A stretch of DNA of 62,993 nt. Origin: Helicobacter cetorum (lineage in GTDB: Bacteria > Campylobacterota > Campylobacteria > Campylobacterales > DZAY01). Positions 35,763 through 45,534 of the stretch are shown piece by piece (positions within the stretch are counted from its first letter, which is position 1; each line of letters opens with the position of its first letter). Made by a program: the position numbers and the translations under genes. Under the pieces are notes generated by a model, which was not told where the DNA came from, made no database searches, and saw only the letters and a program-made list of their open reading frames with translations. The stretch is from NCBI GenBank assembly GCA_022729735.1, contig DZAY01000012.1:1-62993 (forward strand). Direction: 5' to 3'.

Positions 35763-36176
35763 ATGCAAAGAACTCTTTCAATTATTAAGCCTGATGCTGT
35801 TAGAAAAGGTGTTATTGGTAAAATTATAGATAGATTTGAAACTAATGGCTTGAGAGTAGCTGGTATGAAAAAAATTCAGTTAAGTCAAGATATGGCTTCA
35901 AAATTTTATGCTGTTCATAGTGAAAGACCATTTTTTAAAGATTTGGTTGAGTTTATGATTAGTGGTCCTGTAGTTGTTATGGTATTAGAAGGTGAAAATG
36001 CTGTTATTAAAAACAGAGATTTAATGGGTGCAACAGACCCTAAAAAAGCTGAAAAAGGGACAATTAGAGCAGATTTTGCTGATAGTATTGATGCAAATGC
36101 AGTTCATGGAAGTGATTCATTAGAAAATGCAAATATTGAAATATCATTTTTCTTTGCTGGTTCGGAGTTAAATTAA
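35763..36176 (+). CDS. ndk: Nucleoside diphosphate kinase
   Basis: Balances nucleoside triphosphates by phosphate transfer through a phospho-histidine. 137 residues. The N-terminus [17 protein letters not shown] and the active site NAVHGSDS near 115 are typical. The ATG at 35763 follows AGGGG; the frame extends upstream to 35670 but lacks homology there. First gene before yceD-rpmF. Confidence 0.97.
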   Translation: MQRTLSIIKPDAVRKGVIGKIIDRFETNGLRVAGMKKIQLSQDMASKFYAVHSERPFFKDLVEFMISGPVVVMVLEGENAVIKNRDLMGATDPKKAEKGTIRADFADSIDANAVHGSDSLENANIEISFFFAGSELN

Positions 36177-36179
36177 TTA

Positions 36180-36563
36180 ATGCAAATTGAGTTTAAAAAA
36201 GTTAAATCAACACCATTTAATGTAAGCAATGAAGATGTTGTATTTAGTGGAACAATTCAAAAAATAAAAGATGATTTAGTAGAAATAGATGGAAAAATTG
36301 CTGGTAAATCAAAAGCAATTTGTAGCAGATGTGGTAAAGAGATAGAACTTTTAATCGATGAAAATCTTAAATTAAGAGTTTCAGATGGAATATATGACAC
36401 AAAACATATTGAAGACGAAGATGATGACATAGTTGTAGTAGAGTCGTTTAATCACAAAATAGATTGTTTAGATATATTAAATAGCGAGATTGAATCGATA
36501 TTAAGTGATTATATATATTGTGAAGATTGTTCTAAAATAGATAATATTGAGTATGAAATTTAA
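36180..36563 (+). CDS. yceD: DUF177/YceD family protein
   Basis: A 127-residue protein with two cysteine pairs (CSRCGKEIE near 48, CEDCSKIDN near 117), as in YceD/DUF177 proteins. It is encoded directly before rpmF, as in most bacteria; E. coli YceD affects 23S rRNA accumulation. It starts three bases after the ndk stop. Confidence 0.82.
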   Translation: MQIEFKKVKSTPFNVSNEDVVFSGTIQKIKDDLVEIDGKIAGKSKAICSRCGKEIELLIDENLKLRVSDGIYDTKHIEDEDDDIVVVESFNHKIDCLDILNSEIESILSDYIYCEDCSKIDNIEYEI

Positions 36564-36576
36564 ATAAGGAGAAATT

Positions 36577-36732
36577 ATGGCAGTACCTAAGAGAAGAGTC
36601 AGCAAAACAAGAGCTGCAAAAAGAAGAACACATTATAAAGTTGTTTTGGCTAAGCCAACAAAAGATAGCGATGGAACATGGAGAATGCCTCATCATGCAA
36701 ATAAATTCAGTGGTGAATATAAAAGTAACTAA
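36577..36732 (+). CDS. rpmF: Ribosomal protein L32
   Basis: A 51-residue basic protein, [20 protein letters not shown] at the start. It matches L32, and the gene order yceD-rpmF-plsX-fabH is classic. It lacks the CxxC zinc pairs, so it is the zinc-free form. A strong AAGGAG sits before the ATG. It is a short frame, easily missed. Confidence 0.95.
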   Translation: MAVPKRRVSKTRAAKRRTHYKVVLAKPTKDSDGTWRMPHHANKFSGEYKSN

Positions 36733-36740
36733 GTAGCTTT

Positions 36741-37742
36741 ATGTTAAGAATAGCTATAGATATAATGGGTGGTGATAATGGTTCATCACCTATTTTAGAA
36801 GGTGTGTTGCAAGCATTAAAAGAGAGAAAATTCAAGGCTATATTAGTTGGAAAAAAGAGTGAGATAATAGCTTCTATTCCACAAGAGTTCATTGGAATGG
36901 TTGAAATAGTTGAAGCTGATGATGTAATCTCAATGAGTGATAGTTCAACAGATGCTCTCAAGAGAAAAGAGAGTTCAATATATAAAGCAATAGAACTTGT
37001 AAAAGAGGGCAAAGCTGATGGTGTCGTTTCAGCTGGACACAGTGGTGCTACCATGAGCTTAGCAACTCTTAGAATAGGTAGATTAAAAGGTGTTAGCAGA
37101 CCTGCTATTGCAACTTGGATGCCAACTACAAGTGATAATAAAAAAACCCTTGTATTAGATGTTGGTGCAAATGTAGATTGTAAAGCACTCCATTTATACC
37201 ATTTTGCTATTATGGGTGAATCATATGCAAAAGATGTCATGAAAGTTAAAAGTCCAAAAATTGGTCTTTTATCAAATGGTGAAGAGAGTTCAAAAGGAAA
37301 TGAAGTAACAAAAGAGACATTTACACTTTTAAAAAATATGAGTGGTTTTGTTGGAAATGTTGAAGGCAATAATATATTTGATGGAAGTGTAGATGTCGTT
37401 GTTTGTGATGGGTTTATTGGAAATATTGTATTAAAAACAAGTGAAGGTGTGTCAAAAACTATAAAAGATTTTGTTAAATTACATATTAAAAAATCCCCAT
37501 TTGCCATTGCTGGAGCAGTTTTAATGCGAAAAGTATTTGAACTGTTAAAAAAGAAGGTTGATTATGCAGAATATGGTGGTGCTCCTCTGCTTGGTATTAA
37601 TGGTTGTGTAATAATTAGTCATGGCAAAAGTAATGCAAAAGCCCTTAAAAATGCGATATTTCAAGCAATAAATTATATAAATGCAAATGTTACACAAAAT
37701 ATTGAAAGTGCTATTAGCAAATCACAAGATTATAAAGGATAG
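36741..37742 (+). CDS. plsX: Phosphate acyltransferase PlsX
   Basis: Makes acyl-phosphate from acyl-ACP for phospholipid synthesis. 333 residues, with [19 protein letters not shown] at the start, [12 protein letters not shown] near 95, DVGANVDCK near 139 and [18 protein letters not shown] near 278. It starts eight bases after rpmF with only a weak ribosome site, so coupling is likely. Confidence 0.95.
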   Translation: MLRIAIDIMGGDNGSSPILEGVLQALKERKFKAILVGKKSEIIASIPQEFIGMVEIVEADDVISMSDSSTDALKRKESSIYKAIELVKEGKADGVVSAGHSGATMSLATLRIGRLKGVSRPAIATWMPTTSDNKKTLVLDVGANVDCKALHLYHFAIMGESYAKDVMKVKSPKIGLLSNGEESSKGNEVTKETFTLLKNMSGFVGNVEGNNIFDGSVDVVVCDGFIGNIVLKTSEGVSKTIKDFVKLHIKKSPFAIAGAVLMRKVFELLKKKVDYAEYGGAPLLGINGCVIISHGKSNAKALKNAIFQAINYINANVTQNIESAISKSQDYKG

Positions 37743-37745
37743 TAA

Positions 37746-38738
37746 TTGTTTGCATCTTTAAAATCAATTGGTGCTTATGTACCAGAAAAAGTGCTAACTA
37801 ATAGCGATTTGGAAAAGTTAGTTGATACAACTGATGATTGGATTGTTAAACGAACAGGAATAAAAACAAGGCATATTGCAACCAATGAAGCTACAAGTGA
37901 TTTGGGAGTTGAAGCTGCTAAAATTGCAATAAGTAGAGCAAATATAGACAAAAGTGAAATAGATATGGTAATATGTGCTACCATTTCGCCAGATTATATG
38001 TGTATGCCATCAACTGCTAATATGATAGCTTATAAACTTGGATTAAGAAATATTCCATCATTTGATATTAACTCTGCTTGTAGTGGTTTTATATATTTAA
38101 TATCTTTGGCTAAAGCTTATATAGAATCAAAAATGGCACAAAATATATTAATTGTTGGTGCTGAAAAACTTAGCTCATTTATAGATTATAGTGATAGAGG
38201 GACTTGTATTTTATTTGGAGATGGAGCAGGAGCGGCTATTATTGGCAAAACTGATGATAAAAATAACTCTATCTTAGATGTTAAAATATCTTCAGATGGA
38301 GAATATAGTGATTTTTTAATTACTCCTGGTTGTGGAAGTGTAAATCCTTGTAGTCAAAAAGTAATTGATGAACACCTTAATTTTATTAAAATGAAAGGGA
38401 ATGAAACATTTAAAGTTGCTGTAAAAACTCTTTCTAATGATGTAAAAGAGATAATGGAACGAAATTCGCTTAAATCTGATGATATATCCTTCTTCATACC
38501 ACATCAAGCAAATTTGAGAATTATTAAAGCTGTTGGTGAATTAATTGATTTTAGAGATGAACAGATAGTTTTAACAGTTGAAAAATTTGGAAATACATCT
38601 TCAGCATCTATACCAATGGCAATTAATGATATATACGAGAGTGGCAGATTGAAAAATGGTGATTTAATGTTGCTTGATGCTTTTGGTGGAGGACTTACTT
38701 GGGGAAGTGCCTTAGTATATTTTAATTTAAAGAATTGA
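37746..38738 (+). CDS. fabH: Beta-ketoacyl-ACP synthase III
   Basis: Starts fatty acid chains by condensing acetyl-CoA with malonyl-ACP. 330 residues. The catalytic triad is visible: C in SACSGFIY near 112, H in PHQANLRI near 252 and N in GNTSSASIP near 282. TTG start with AAAGGA upstream, three bases after plsX. Confidence 0.95.
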   Translation: MFASLKSIGAYVPEKVLTNSDLEKLVDTTDDWIVKRTGIKTRHIATNEATSDLGVEAAKIAISRANIDKSEIDMVICATISPDYMCMPSTANMIAYKLGLRNIPSFDINSACSGFIYLISLAKAYIESKMAQNILIVGAEKLSSFIDYSDRGTCILFGDGAGAAIIGKTDDKNNSILDVKISSDGEYSDFLITPGCGSVNPCSQKVIDEHLNFIKMKGNETFKVAVKTLSNDVKEIMERNSLKSDDISFFIPHQANLRIIKAVGELIDFRDEQIVLTVEKFGNTSSASIPMAINDIYESGRLKNGDLMLLDAFGGGLTWGSALVYFNLKN

Positions 38739-38740
38739 GT

Positions 38741-39292
38741 ATGAAAGTATTAGTAGTTGATGATAGTGGGTTAATTAGAAAAATTGCAAAAACAAATCTT
38801 GTAAAACTTGGTGTAAATGAGGTTTTTGAAGCTGGAGATGGACAGAGAGCATATTCACTTATGCTTTCAAATCCAGATATAACTTTAATTCTTACAGACT
38901 ATCATATGCCTATTATGGATGGATTAGAATTTATTAGAAAAGTGAGAAACGATAAAAGATTTAAAAGGCTCAAAATTGTTGCAATATCAAGTGCTTTAGA
39001 TGATAATGTTATGAAAGAGTTTAATAATTTAGATGTTACTACATTTATTCATAAACCATTTAATATAAATAATTTTGAAAATTCTGTAAGACCTATTGTA
39101 GATAGCCTAAAAAGAGGTGATGACTTAAGTAGTGCAGATATTGGCATAGAAGAGTTTTCAGCTATTTTTAGAGATGAAATACCACAAGTCGAAACTGGTG
39201 CTTATGGTGTAAAAATTATTTTTTCCAAAGTTGAAATAACTTTAGATGTGGATACAATAAAAGCTCAAGGTAAAATCAAAGTTAATGTATGA
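38741..39292 (+). CDS. CheY-like receiver protein with C-terminal extension
   Basis: A response regulator of 183 residues counted from the ATG at 38741. The receiver has VVDDSGLIRKIA, the phospho-acceptor D in TDYHMPIMDG near 53, and K in HKPF near 105. A C-terminal part of about 60 residues has no known DNA-binding motif (SKVEITLDVDTIKAQGKIKV). It overlaps the end of fabH, and its stop overlaps the next ATG (ATGA). Output unknown. A TTG two codons earlier is another possible start. Confidence 0.8.
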   Translation: MKVLVVDDSGLIRKIAKTNLVKLGVNEVFEAGDGQRAYSLMLSNPDITLILTDYHMPIMDGLEFIRKVRNDKRFKRLKIVAISSALDDNVMKEFNNLDVTTFIHKPFNINNFENSVRPIVDSLKRGDDLSSADIGIEEFSAIFRDEIPQVETGAYGVKIIFSKVEITLDVDTIKAQGKIKVNV

Positions 39293-40191
39293 GCTTAGAA
39301 TTTCCATTAGCTCTCTCCCTTTTCCCTATATTTTTAATACTTGAATATATATTTAAAAGTCGCTCAAATAAGCTATATTTTGCACATACAGAACTTTTAT
39401 ACTCACCAAAAATATTATCTATCTCAAAAATTTTAAAATATTTCATAGTAATTGCTATCTCTATAGCACTATCTTCACCAATTAAAAACGACTCTTTTGA
39501 CCCAGAAAATAGATTTGGAGTTGATATTGCTATTACAATTGATGGTAGTGGTTCAATGGGTGAGTATGGTTATGATTTATCTCAAAATTTAGTTACAAAA
39601 CTTGATGCTATAAAAAGTGTTACAAAAGAGTTCATTCTAAAAAGGGCAAAAGATAATATTTCAATCATTATGTTTGGAGATTTTGCATATATAGCCACAC
39701 CTCTTACTTATGAAAAAGAGATTTTAGTTGAATTAGTTGATTTTTTAGAGTTGGAATCTGCTGGAAATGGAACTGCAATTGGAGAAGGAATTGCAAAAGC
39801 TATTAGAAGTCTTAAAGTTTCAAAAGCAAAGAGCAAAGTCATAGTTTTATTAAGTGATGGAGATAATAACTCTGGAGCAATATCTCCAGAAAATGCCTTA
39901 AAACTTGCAAAAAATGAGAATATAAAAATCTATACTATTGGGATTGGCAAAGAGTCTGATTATAATATAGAGCTACTTAAATTAATTGCAAACGAGAGTG
40001 GAGGTGAGTTTTTTGGAGCGACAAGTAGTGATGAGTTAAATAGTGTATATGATAAAATTGATTCTCTTGAGAGTTCAGAAATAAAATCAAAATCAATCAA
40101 TAAAGATGATTACTACTTTTTTATCCCTGCAATAGTTGCTTTTTTTGCAATGGTTTTGTTTATATTTTTAAATAAAAAAATTAAAATTTAA
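39289..40191 (+). CDS. BatA-like membrane protein with von Willebrand factor A domain
   Basis: A 300-residue protein with two N-terminal membrane segments (about 6-20 and 48-64), a VWA domain and a C-terminal membrane helix (about 272-295). The metal-ion-dependent adhesion site is complete: DGSGSMGEYG near 85, T in GNGTAIGEG and LLSDGDNN near 188. This resembles BatA of aerotolerance-type operons, but no MoxR ATPase is adjacent. Overlaps the receiver gene by four bases. Confidence 0.75.
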   Translation: MSLEFPLALSLFPIFLILEYIFKSRSNKLYFAHTELLYSPKILSISKILKYFIVIAISIALSSPIKNDSFDPENRFGVDIAITIDGSGSMGEYGYDLSQNLVTKLDAIKSVTKEFILKRAKDNISIIMFGDFAYIATPLTYEKEILVELVDFLELESAGNGTAIGEGIAKAIRSLKVSKAKSKVIVLLSDGDNNSGAISPENALKLAKNENIKIYTIGIGKESDYNIELLKLIANESGGEFFGATSSDELNSVYDKIDSLESSEIKSKSINKDDYYFFIPAIVAFFAMVLFIFLNKKIKI

Positions 40192-40201
40192 GGTAAAAAT
40201 T

Positions 40202-40591
40202 ATGATTATTGCAGGAGTTGATGTTGGACTTAAACGAATTGGATTAGCTCTGCTACTAAATGGTGTTTCTATTCCTCAAAATGCTATTTTTAGAAAAAAT
40301 AGAGAACAAGCTTCAAAAGATTTAAGTAGTTTTTTGAAAGAGTGGAGTGTTAAGAAAATAGTTGTAGGTTATCCATTGGAGAGTGTTGATATGCAAAAAA
40401 GAATAAAACATTTTATAAATTTAGTCAATTTTGATGGTGAAATTATATTTTTCGATGAAGATTTCAGCTCTTTTGAAGCCCAAGAGCTAATGAAAGGTGA
40501 AATAAAAAGTAAAAGAGACGGTAGAATAGATAGTATATCAGCTCAAATTATTTTAGAAAGATGGTTATTGCACTCTATAAGTAAGAAATAG
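40202..40591 (+). CDS. ruvX: Putative pre-16S rRNA nuclease / Holliday junction resolvase-like YqgF
   Basis: A 129-residue RNase H-fold protein. IAGVDVGLKRIGLAL at the N-terminus carries the first catalytic aspartate, VVGYPLESVD near 58 is typical, FFDEDFSSFEAQ carries the next acid and RDGRIDSISAQIIL the last. E. coli YqgF matures the 16S 5' end. AAGG before the ATG. Convergent with the FlgS-like gene, with stops touching. Confidence 0.88.
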   Translation: MIIAGVDVGLKRIGLALLLNGVSIPQNAIFRKNREQASKDLSSFLKEWSVKKIVVGYPLESVDMQKRIKHFINLVNFDGEIIFFDEDFSSFEAQELMKGEIKSKRDGRIDSISAQIILERWLLHSISKK

Positions 40592-41611
40592 TTACTCTTT
40601 TATCATTGTTATTAAAAAGCCTTTTCGTTCTTCAATTAAAGATATAGCTCCATCATGAGCTTTTATAATTTCTAAAGATAGAGCCAATCCAAGTCCATTT
40701 CCTTTTGTTTTAGTTGTTTTAAATGGCTCAAAAAGTATGCTTTTATTTGTAATTTCAACACCACTATCAAATATCATGAATTTGTGATATTTTTCATCTT
40801 CGCTATAAACTATTTCTATTAATCCTTTCTCATCTTCACTATCTTCAATTGCATCAATTGCATTAAATAGAAAATTTTGAAATACAATTGATAGTAAATC
40901 TAAATCAGCTAATACTCTTTTTTGTGGTAAATTAAATTTAAATTCTATCTCTTTTGAGTAACTATAATGCGATATTGCAACATCCAACTCATCTTCTAAC
41001 TCTTTTAAATTAAAATATGCTCGATTTAATGTAAGTCCTCTTGAAAAAAGTAGAGTTGCTTTTACAATTCGCTCAACTCTCCAAATAGATTTTTTAATTT
41101 CAACTACAAGTGACTTTGAACCCAAATCCACTTTTTTTAGTAAAGTTGATGTAAGTAGTGCAACAGAGCCTATTGGATTTCTAATTTCGTGTGCTAAATG
41201 TGCTGCAATTTGTCCCATTGAAGCAAGTCTATCTCTTCTTTTTTCATCTGTAATATCAGTTGCCGTTATAATTATTTGCTTATTTTTTATAATTTTTATC
41301 ACATAAAATCTACCATTTGACTCTATTTCATCACTACTTTTACTAATATCAATCTGCTCCAATAATCTATCTAACTTTTTAGATTCACTATTTTGCAAAA
41401 ATATAACTCCATCGCTTTCCAAAACCCATATTGCATTTGGAATGACTTCAATAATACCATTTGCGATTGAAGACAACTCTTGATATGAGTGGTTTAATCG
41501 TTTATACTCATCTTCAACAATATATGTCTGCTCAATTATATTTTTTAAATTTTTTATATACTCTTGAGTTTGTGGTGATAATTTTTCTAATATTTTATCT
41601 TCTTCGCTCAA
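40592..41611 (-). CDS. flgS: Cytoplasmic sensor histidine kinase, FlgS-like
   Basis: A 339-residue soluble kinase. The N-terminal helical part has a PAS-like region (IPNAIWVLESDGVIFLQNSE near 58), then the H-box HLAHEIRNPIGSVALLTSTL near residue 137, an N-box (FNAIDAI) and GLGLALSLEIIKAHDG. The H-box and the N-terminus resemble FlgS of Campylobacter and Helicobacter, which with FlgR controls sigma-54 flagellar genes; this identity is by memory of the family. TTG start after AGGGG. No response regulator is adjacent, which is usual for flgS. Confidence 0.65.
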   Translation of the reverse strand: MSEEDKILEKLSPQTQEYIKNLKNIIEQTYIVEDEYKRLNHSYQELSSIANGIIEVIPNAIWVLESDGVIFLQNSESKKLDRLLEQIDISKSSDEIESNGRFYVIKIIKNKQIIITATDITDEKRRDRLASMGQIAAHLAHEIRNPIGSVALLTSTLLKKVDLGSKSLVVEIKKSIWRVERIVKATLLFSRGLTLNRAYFNLKELEDELDVAISHYSYSKEIEFKFNLPQKRVLADLDLLSIVFQNFLFNAIDAIEDSEDEKGLIEIVYSEDEKYHKFMIFDSGVEITNKSILFEPFKTTKTKGNGLGLALSLEIIKAHDGAISLIEERKGFLITMIKE

Positions 41612-41639
41612 AATAACCCCTATCTATTTTTATTTTTAA

Positions 41640-41921
41640 CTACGAACAAGATGGATTTGAATTTGATATTTTAACAACCAATTTTTCTCCACACTCAATA
41701 CATCTAAACTGAACATCGCTAATTCCAGAACAGCCGTGAGAATGCAAAATTTTAGCACTAATTACTGTCTGTTCTTTAGAATTTTTTGCTCCACAAAATG
41801 GACAAATACCATTTTGAAAAAGTAAGCTTTTTTTACTATTTGAGATAAAATATTGATATATAAGCCACAACAATAGTAAAAATAGTGCAATTGATATAAA
41901 TATTATTAGTAATTTTTCCAA
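41640..41921 (-). CDS. Small membrane protein with zinc ribbon
   Basis: A 93-residue protein with one N-terminal membrane helix (residues 4-26) and a soluble part carrying CPFCGAKN near 40 and CIECGEK near 74, enough for one zinc ribbon. A further GCSG and a C-terminal SCS are present. TTG start just before the FlgS-like gene on the same strand. I recognise no family. Confidence 0.6.
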   Translation of the reverse strand: MEKLLIIFISIALFLLLLWLIYQYFISNSKKSLLFQNGICPFCGAKNSKEQTVISAKILHSHGCSGISDVQFRCIECGEKLVVKISNSNPSCS

Positions 41922-41925
41922 CTAA

Positions 41926-42831
41926 TTATCTCTTTTTATCCATTAAATAGCTCACAACATTCTCAATAAAAGCATCATTTTTTCGCTCTTTTGAGTATGC
42001 AATATAAAATTTTCGCTTTAATTTGTAAGTTTTTATTCTTGCTTCAAAAAGTTCTCCTCTTTGCACTTCATCTGAAATTACATATTTTGAAATAATTGAT
42101 ACAGTTGGTGGTATTGTTTCCGAACTTTTTGAACTTCTAATAACTGTTTGTTTAACTGCTGTCGAGCTTGAAACAACACTTTTTACATTAAATGAGTTGC
42201 AATCAATTCCCATATCTTCAAACATTTCACTTACAATTTTTCTTGTATTACTACCATCTTCTCTGCATATCCATTCAAATTTTTGTAAATCATCTTTACT
42301 AATATTTTTTGGAATTGGTGAGTTAGAAAATAGCACAAGCTCATCTTCCATCCACTCTCTATAAATTATTCCATCTTTGAATATTGGAGATTCTATAAGT
42401 GCCACATCTATTTTTTTATCCAAAAGCTCTTCAATAATATTATCTGATACATCAACTTTTAAAAATACATCATTTTTAATGCTATCTTTTATATTATTCA
42501 AACAATCTGGCAAAATATAATTTCCAATTGTAAATGATGCACCCATAACAAATGTTAAATCTTTTTTCAAAATTTTTATCATCTCTTTTTCAGCATTTTG
42601 TATGCTTTTTTCAAGTTTCAAAAAGATAGCAAGTAGTTTTTCACCCTCTTTAGTTAGCTTAATACCATTCTTTTTTCTCTCAATAATTTTAGCATCTAAG
42701 TAATTTTCGATAAATTTTATCTGTTGAGTAACTGCTGGTTGAGAAATACCAAGCTTTGCAGAAGCTTTTGAGAAGCTTCTCTCTTTTACGACAGTCAAAA
42801 AAGTCTCTACTTTTGTAAAATCTTTTAACAT
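41926..42831 (-). CDS. LysR-family transcriptional regulator
   Basis: A 301-residue regulator with an N-terminal winged helix (FSKASAKLGISQPAVTQQIKFIE near 18) and a C-terminal co-inducer domain. Resembles CysB/CbbR-like selenium- and sulfur-metabolism LysR proteins only in general form. ATG after AAGG. A 15-base palindrome overlaps its own -10 box, so it probably controls itself. The glpC-hemN genes lie upstream on the same strand and may or may not be its target. Confidence 0.9.
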   Translation of the reverse strand: MLKDFTKVETFLTVVKERSFSKASAKLGISQPAVTQQIKFIENYLDAKIIERKKNGIKLTKEGEKLLAIFLKLEKSIQNAEKEMIKILKKDLTFVMGASFTIGNYILPDCLNNIKDSIKNDVFLKVDVSDNIIEELLDKKIDVALIESPIFKDGIIYREWMEDELVLFSNSPIPKNISKDDLQKFEWICREDGSNTRKIVSEMFEDMGIDCNSFNVKSVVSSSTAVKQTVIRSSKSSETIPPTVSIISKYVISDEVQRGELFEARIKTYKLKRKFYIAYSKERKNDAFIENVVSYLMDKKR

Positions 42832-42851
42832 AAAACAACCTTATATTTTTA

Positions 42852-42866
42852 TTGTTATTATAACAA
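42852..42866. promoter_or_regulatory. Palindromic operator overlapping the -10 box of the LysR gene
   Basis: TTGTTAT T ATAACAA is a perfect 7-bp inverted repeat of the T-N11-A type that LysR proteins bind. On the minus strand it contains TATAAT, about 25 bases before the LysR ATG, so binding would block or modulate its own transcription. Confidence 0.6.
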
Positions 42867-42901
42867 GATATTATAAAATATACAAGGTGGTCTTATTAAT
42901 T

Positions 42902-44167
42902 TCAATCTTTCAAACTTTCGGCTATTAACTCAATTGGATTTTTGAAATTCACTTCTACACCATTTTGATATAGTGCATTAGTTAGTTGAACCCTACAAGC
43001 ACTGCATTCTGCACTTACAATATTTGCATTTGTTGCTTTTATCATATTAGCTTTTGTAACTCCAGCACTTTGTGCTAAATTAAATTTTTCACTCTGAATT
43101 GTAACTCCACCAAATCCACAACAGATATTTGGGTCGCTCATTTCAATAAGTTTATAATTTTGGCTTATTAACTCTCGTGGCTCTTTATAAACTCCTTGAA
43201 CTTTTCTTGCATGGCAGGGGTCATGATAAGTTATCACATCATTTAAAACTCTGTTTTTTGATTTTAATAACTCTTTTAAATCTGTATGTTTGCTTAAATA
43301 TTCTGTGGCTAAAAATATCTTTTGATTTAATTTTTTGACTCGCTCTAACATTTGCAAATCATCTCTAAAAAAAACTTCATAATCATGTTTTATCATAGCA
43401 CTACATGTAGCTTCTGGTATGATTATCGCATCAACACTGTCAATAAAACTTTCAAAATAGGTTATATTTTTGGTAGCCAAATATCTAACCGTATCAAAAT
43501 CTCCCGTAAAATATGCTGGAGCACCACAACAGAGTTGCTCTTTTGCAAAAAATATATCAATTTTTAACTCTTTTAAAATAGCAACTAAACTATCCCCAAT
43601 ATTTAGATAGTTATAGTTTGCCAAACATCCAATAAAAATTGCAACTCTTTTAACCCCTCCATTTTTTAACTCTTTTGGATATTTATTCAAAAAACTAACA
43701 CTACTTAATGATGGTAAAAGCCTATCTTTTTTTATCATTGGCAAATCAAATTTTGGCTTTATTGAGCTTTTTTCTTTCATATCGCTAAATGCACAATTTC
43801 TAAAAACATAACCTACTTTTGAAAGTAAATCCATGACTAATCTATTTCTTAATAGATAAAAAAATGCTTTTTTATAAAATGCAATTCCATATTTTTTTGC
43901 AATATCACTTCTAACTTCTTCAATTATTAAATCAGTCGGTAGTGAATTTGGGCAGACAGAGACACAATTTGTGCATAAAAAACAGCTCTCAAATATATCT
44001 TTTGCATTTTTATCAAGCTCTAAATTTCCTTTTTCATACTCTCTCAAAAGTTCAATAAATCCTCTTGGACTTGTAACCTCATCACTACTATTTTGATGAA
44101 TTGTGCAAACTGGAATACATTTTCCACACTTTACACAAGCTTCTGCTATTTTTGAATAATTAAACAT
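42902..44167 (-). CDS. glpC: (Fe-S)-binding oxidoreductase subunit, GlpC/GlcF-like
   Basis: A 421-residue protein with two N-terminal 4Fe-4S motifs (CVKCGKCIPVC near 11, CFLCTNCVSVCP near 62) and two CCG domains (CCGAPAYF near 214, CCGFGG near 352, with DPCHARK between). Such proteins carry electrons for glycerol-3-phosphate, glycolate or lactate dehydrogenases. The next gene upstream is hemN, an order also found in Helicobacter pylori (hemN-glpC, recalled). A catalytic flavoprotein partner is not in the window, so the substrate stays open. ATG after TAGGA. Confidence 0.78.
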   Translation of the reverse strand: MFNYSKIAEACVKCGKCIPVCTIHQNSSDEVTSPRGFIELLREYEKGNLELDKNAKDIFESCFLCTNCVSVCPNSLPTDLIIEEVRSDIAKKYGIAFYKKAFFYLLRNRLVMDLLSKVGYVFRNCAFSDMKEKSSIKPKFDLPMIKKDRLLPSLSSVSFLNKYPKELKNGGVKRVAIFIGCLANYNYLNIGDSLVAILKELKIDIFFAKEQLCCGAPAYFTGDFDTVRYLATKNITYFESFIDSVDAIIIPEATCSAMIKHDYEVFFRDDLQMLERVKKLNQKIFLATEYLSKHTDLKELLKSKNRVLNDVITYHDPCHARKVQGVYKEPRELISQNYKLIEMSDPNICCGFGGVTIQSEKFNLAQSAGVTKANMIKATNANIVSAECSACRVQLTNALYQNGVEVNFKNPIELIAESLKD

Positions 44168-44175
44168 AAATTTTC

Positions 44176-45534
44176 CTAAACTGTTTTACTAAAAACTTTT
44201 TTATTTTCATGCTGTTTTAAATAAGCATCAAAAACCATTGCAATATTTCTAATTATCATGCTACCTGTTTTTGTAATTTCTATTTTTTCTTTATCAATAA
44301 TTAGCAACTCATCAGCAATAAAATCATCCAATCCTGCTAAATCTTTTTTAAAATATTCAAAAAAGTTTATATCAAATTTCGCTTCAAGCTTTTTGATATT
44401 CAGCTTAAAATTACTCATAAGCTCTAAAATAAGACTCTTTCTAACCATATCATCAAAGTTTAATTCAACTCCTCGAAAGCTTGGGAGAATTCCTTGCTCA
44501 ATTGCAACTTCATAATCGTTTAAATCTTTGTAATTTTGCACATAATAATCTAATCCTCCACCAATACTACTAAGCCCAACACCAATCAAAGTTGCACCAC
44601 CTTTTGTAGTATAACCTTGAAAATTTCGGTGTAATTCACCTTTTTCAATTGCCAAAAATAGTTCATCATCTTTTTTTGCAAAATGATCCATTCCAACCAT
44701 TTCATAACCGTTTGAAGTTAAAAAATCTATAAAATATTTCAAAATTTTTAGCTTTTCTGAAGGAAGTGGAAGAGTTGTTTCATCAATTTTTCTCATCGTT
44801 TTCATAAGCCATGGAACATGTGCATAATTAAAAATTGCTAATCTATTGGCATTTAGTTCTAATACTAATTTTAGTGTATTTTTGAAACTATCCAAAGTTT
44901 GATAAGGCAAACCATATATTAAATCAATATTTATACTCTCAATTCCAAACTCCCTTGCTAACTCTACTTTCTCTTTTGTCAAATCAAAACTTTGAACTCT
45001 ATGAACTGCTTCTTGGACTTTAATATCAAAATCTTGCACACCAAAACTAATTCTATTAAATCCACCATGTGCTAAAACTTCCATTTGAGTTCTATCCAAA
45101 AATCGTGGGTCAATTTCACAACTAATTTCAGCATCACTTTCAAAATTTGGAAAACTTAGCTTTATTGCTTTTATTAAATCTTCTAATAAATCACTCTCAA
45201 AAAATGTAGGTGTTCCTCCACCAAAGTGAAGTTGTTTAACTGGCAAATTCATATTTAAATATTTTGCTAATATTTTTAACTCTTTTTTAACATACTCAAT
45301 ATATCTTGCTTTTTTTTCATCACGACTTGTATAAACCACATTACAACCACAAAAATAACAAGCACTTCTACAAAATGGCAAATGAAAATATAGAGAAAGA
45401 GGTGTATTAATGCTTTTTAATTTCTCTTCATAATTTAAAACTCCAAACTTTTCACTAAACTCAACTGCCGTTGGATAACTTGTATATCTTGGACCTGCTT
45501 TTGAGTATTTTACAAACTTTTCAAAATCAACCAT
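44176..45534 (-). CDS. hemN: Oxygen-independent coproporphyrinogen III dehydrogenase
   Basis: Radical SAM enzyme of haem synthesis: decarboxylates coproporphyrinogen III without oxygen. 452 residues, as for true HemN. The cluster motif CRSACYFCGC near residue 55 is the HemN form C-x3-C-x2-C-x-C. RYTSYPTAVEF at the N-terminus and GVGLSSIGG near 312 also fit. The start overlaps the end of the upstream gene by 8 bases and has AAGGTGG before it. Confidence 0.94.
   Translation of the reverse strand: MVDFEKFVKYSKAGPRYTSYPTAVEFSEKFGVLNYEEKLKSINTPLSLYFHLPFCRSACYFCGCNVVYTSRDEKKARYIEYVKKELKILAKYLNMNLPVKQLHFGGGTPTFFESDLLEDLIKAIKLSFPNFESDAEISCEIDPRFLDRTQMEVLAHGGFNRISFGVQDFDIKVQEAVHRVQSFDLTKEKVELAREFGIESINIDLIYGLPYQTLDSFKNTLKLVLELNANRLAIFNYAHVPWLMKTMRKIDETTLPLPSEKLKILKYFIDFLTSNGYEMVGMDHFAKKDDELFLAIEKGELHRNFQGYTTKGGATLIGVGLSSIGGGLDYYVQNYKDLNDYEVAIEQGILPSFRGVELNFDDMVRKSLILELMSNFKLNIKKLEAKFDINFFEYFKKDLAGLDDFIADELLIIDKEKIEITKTGSMIIRNIAMVFDAYLKQHENKKVFSKTV

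Noticed and set aside
36707-37507. 266-codon frame on the minus strand opposite plsX
   Set aside because: Serine/proline-rich shadow of plsX and the rpmF end; no homology or ribosome site.
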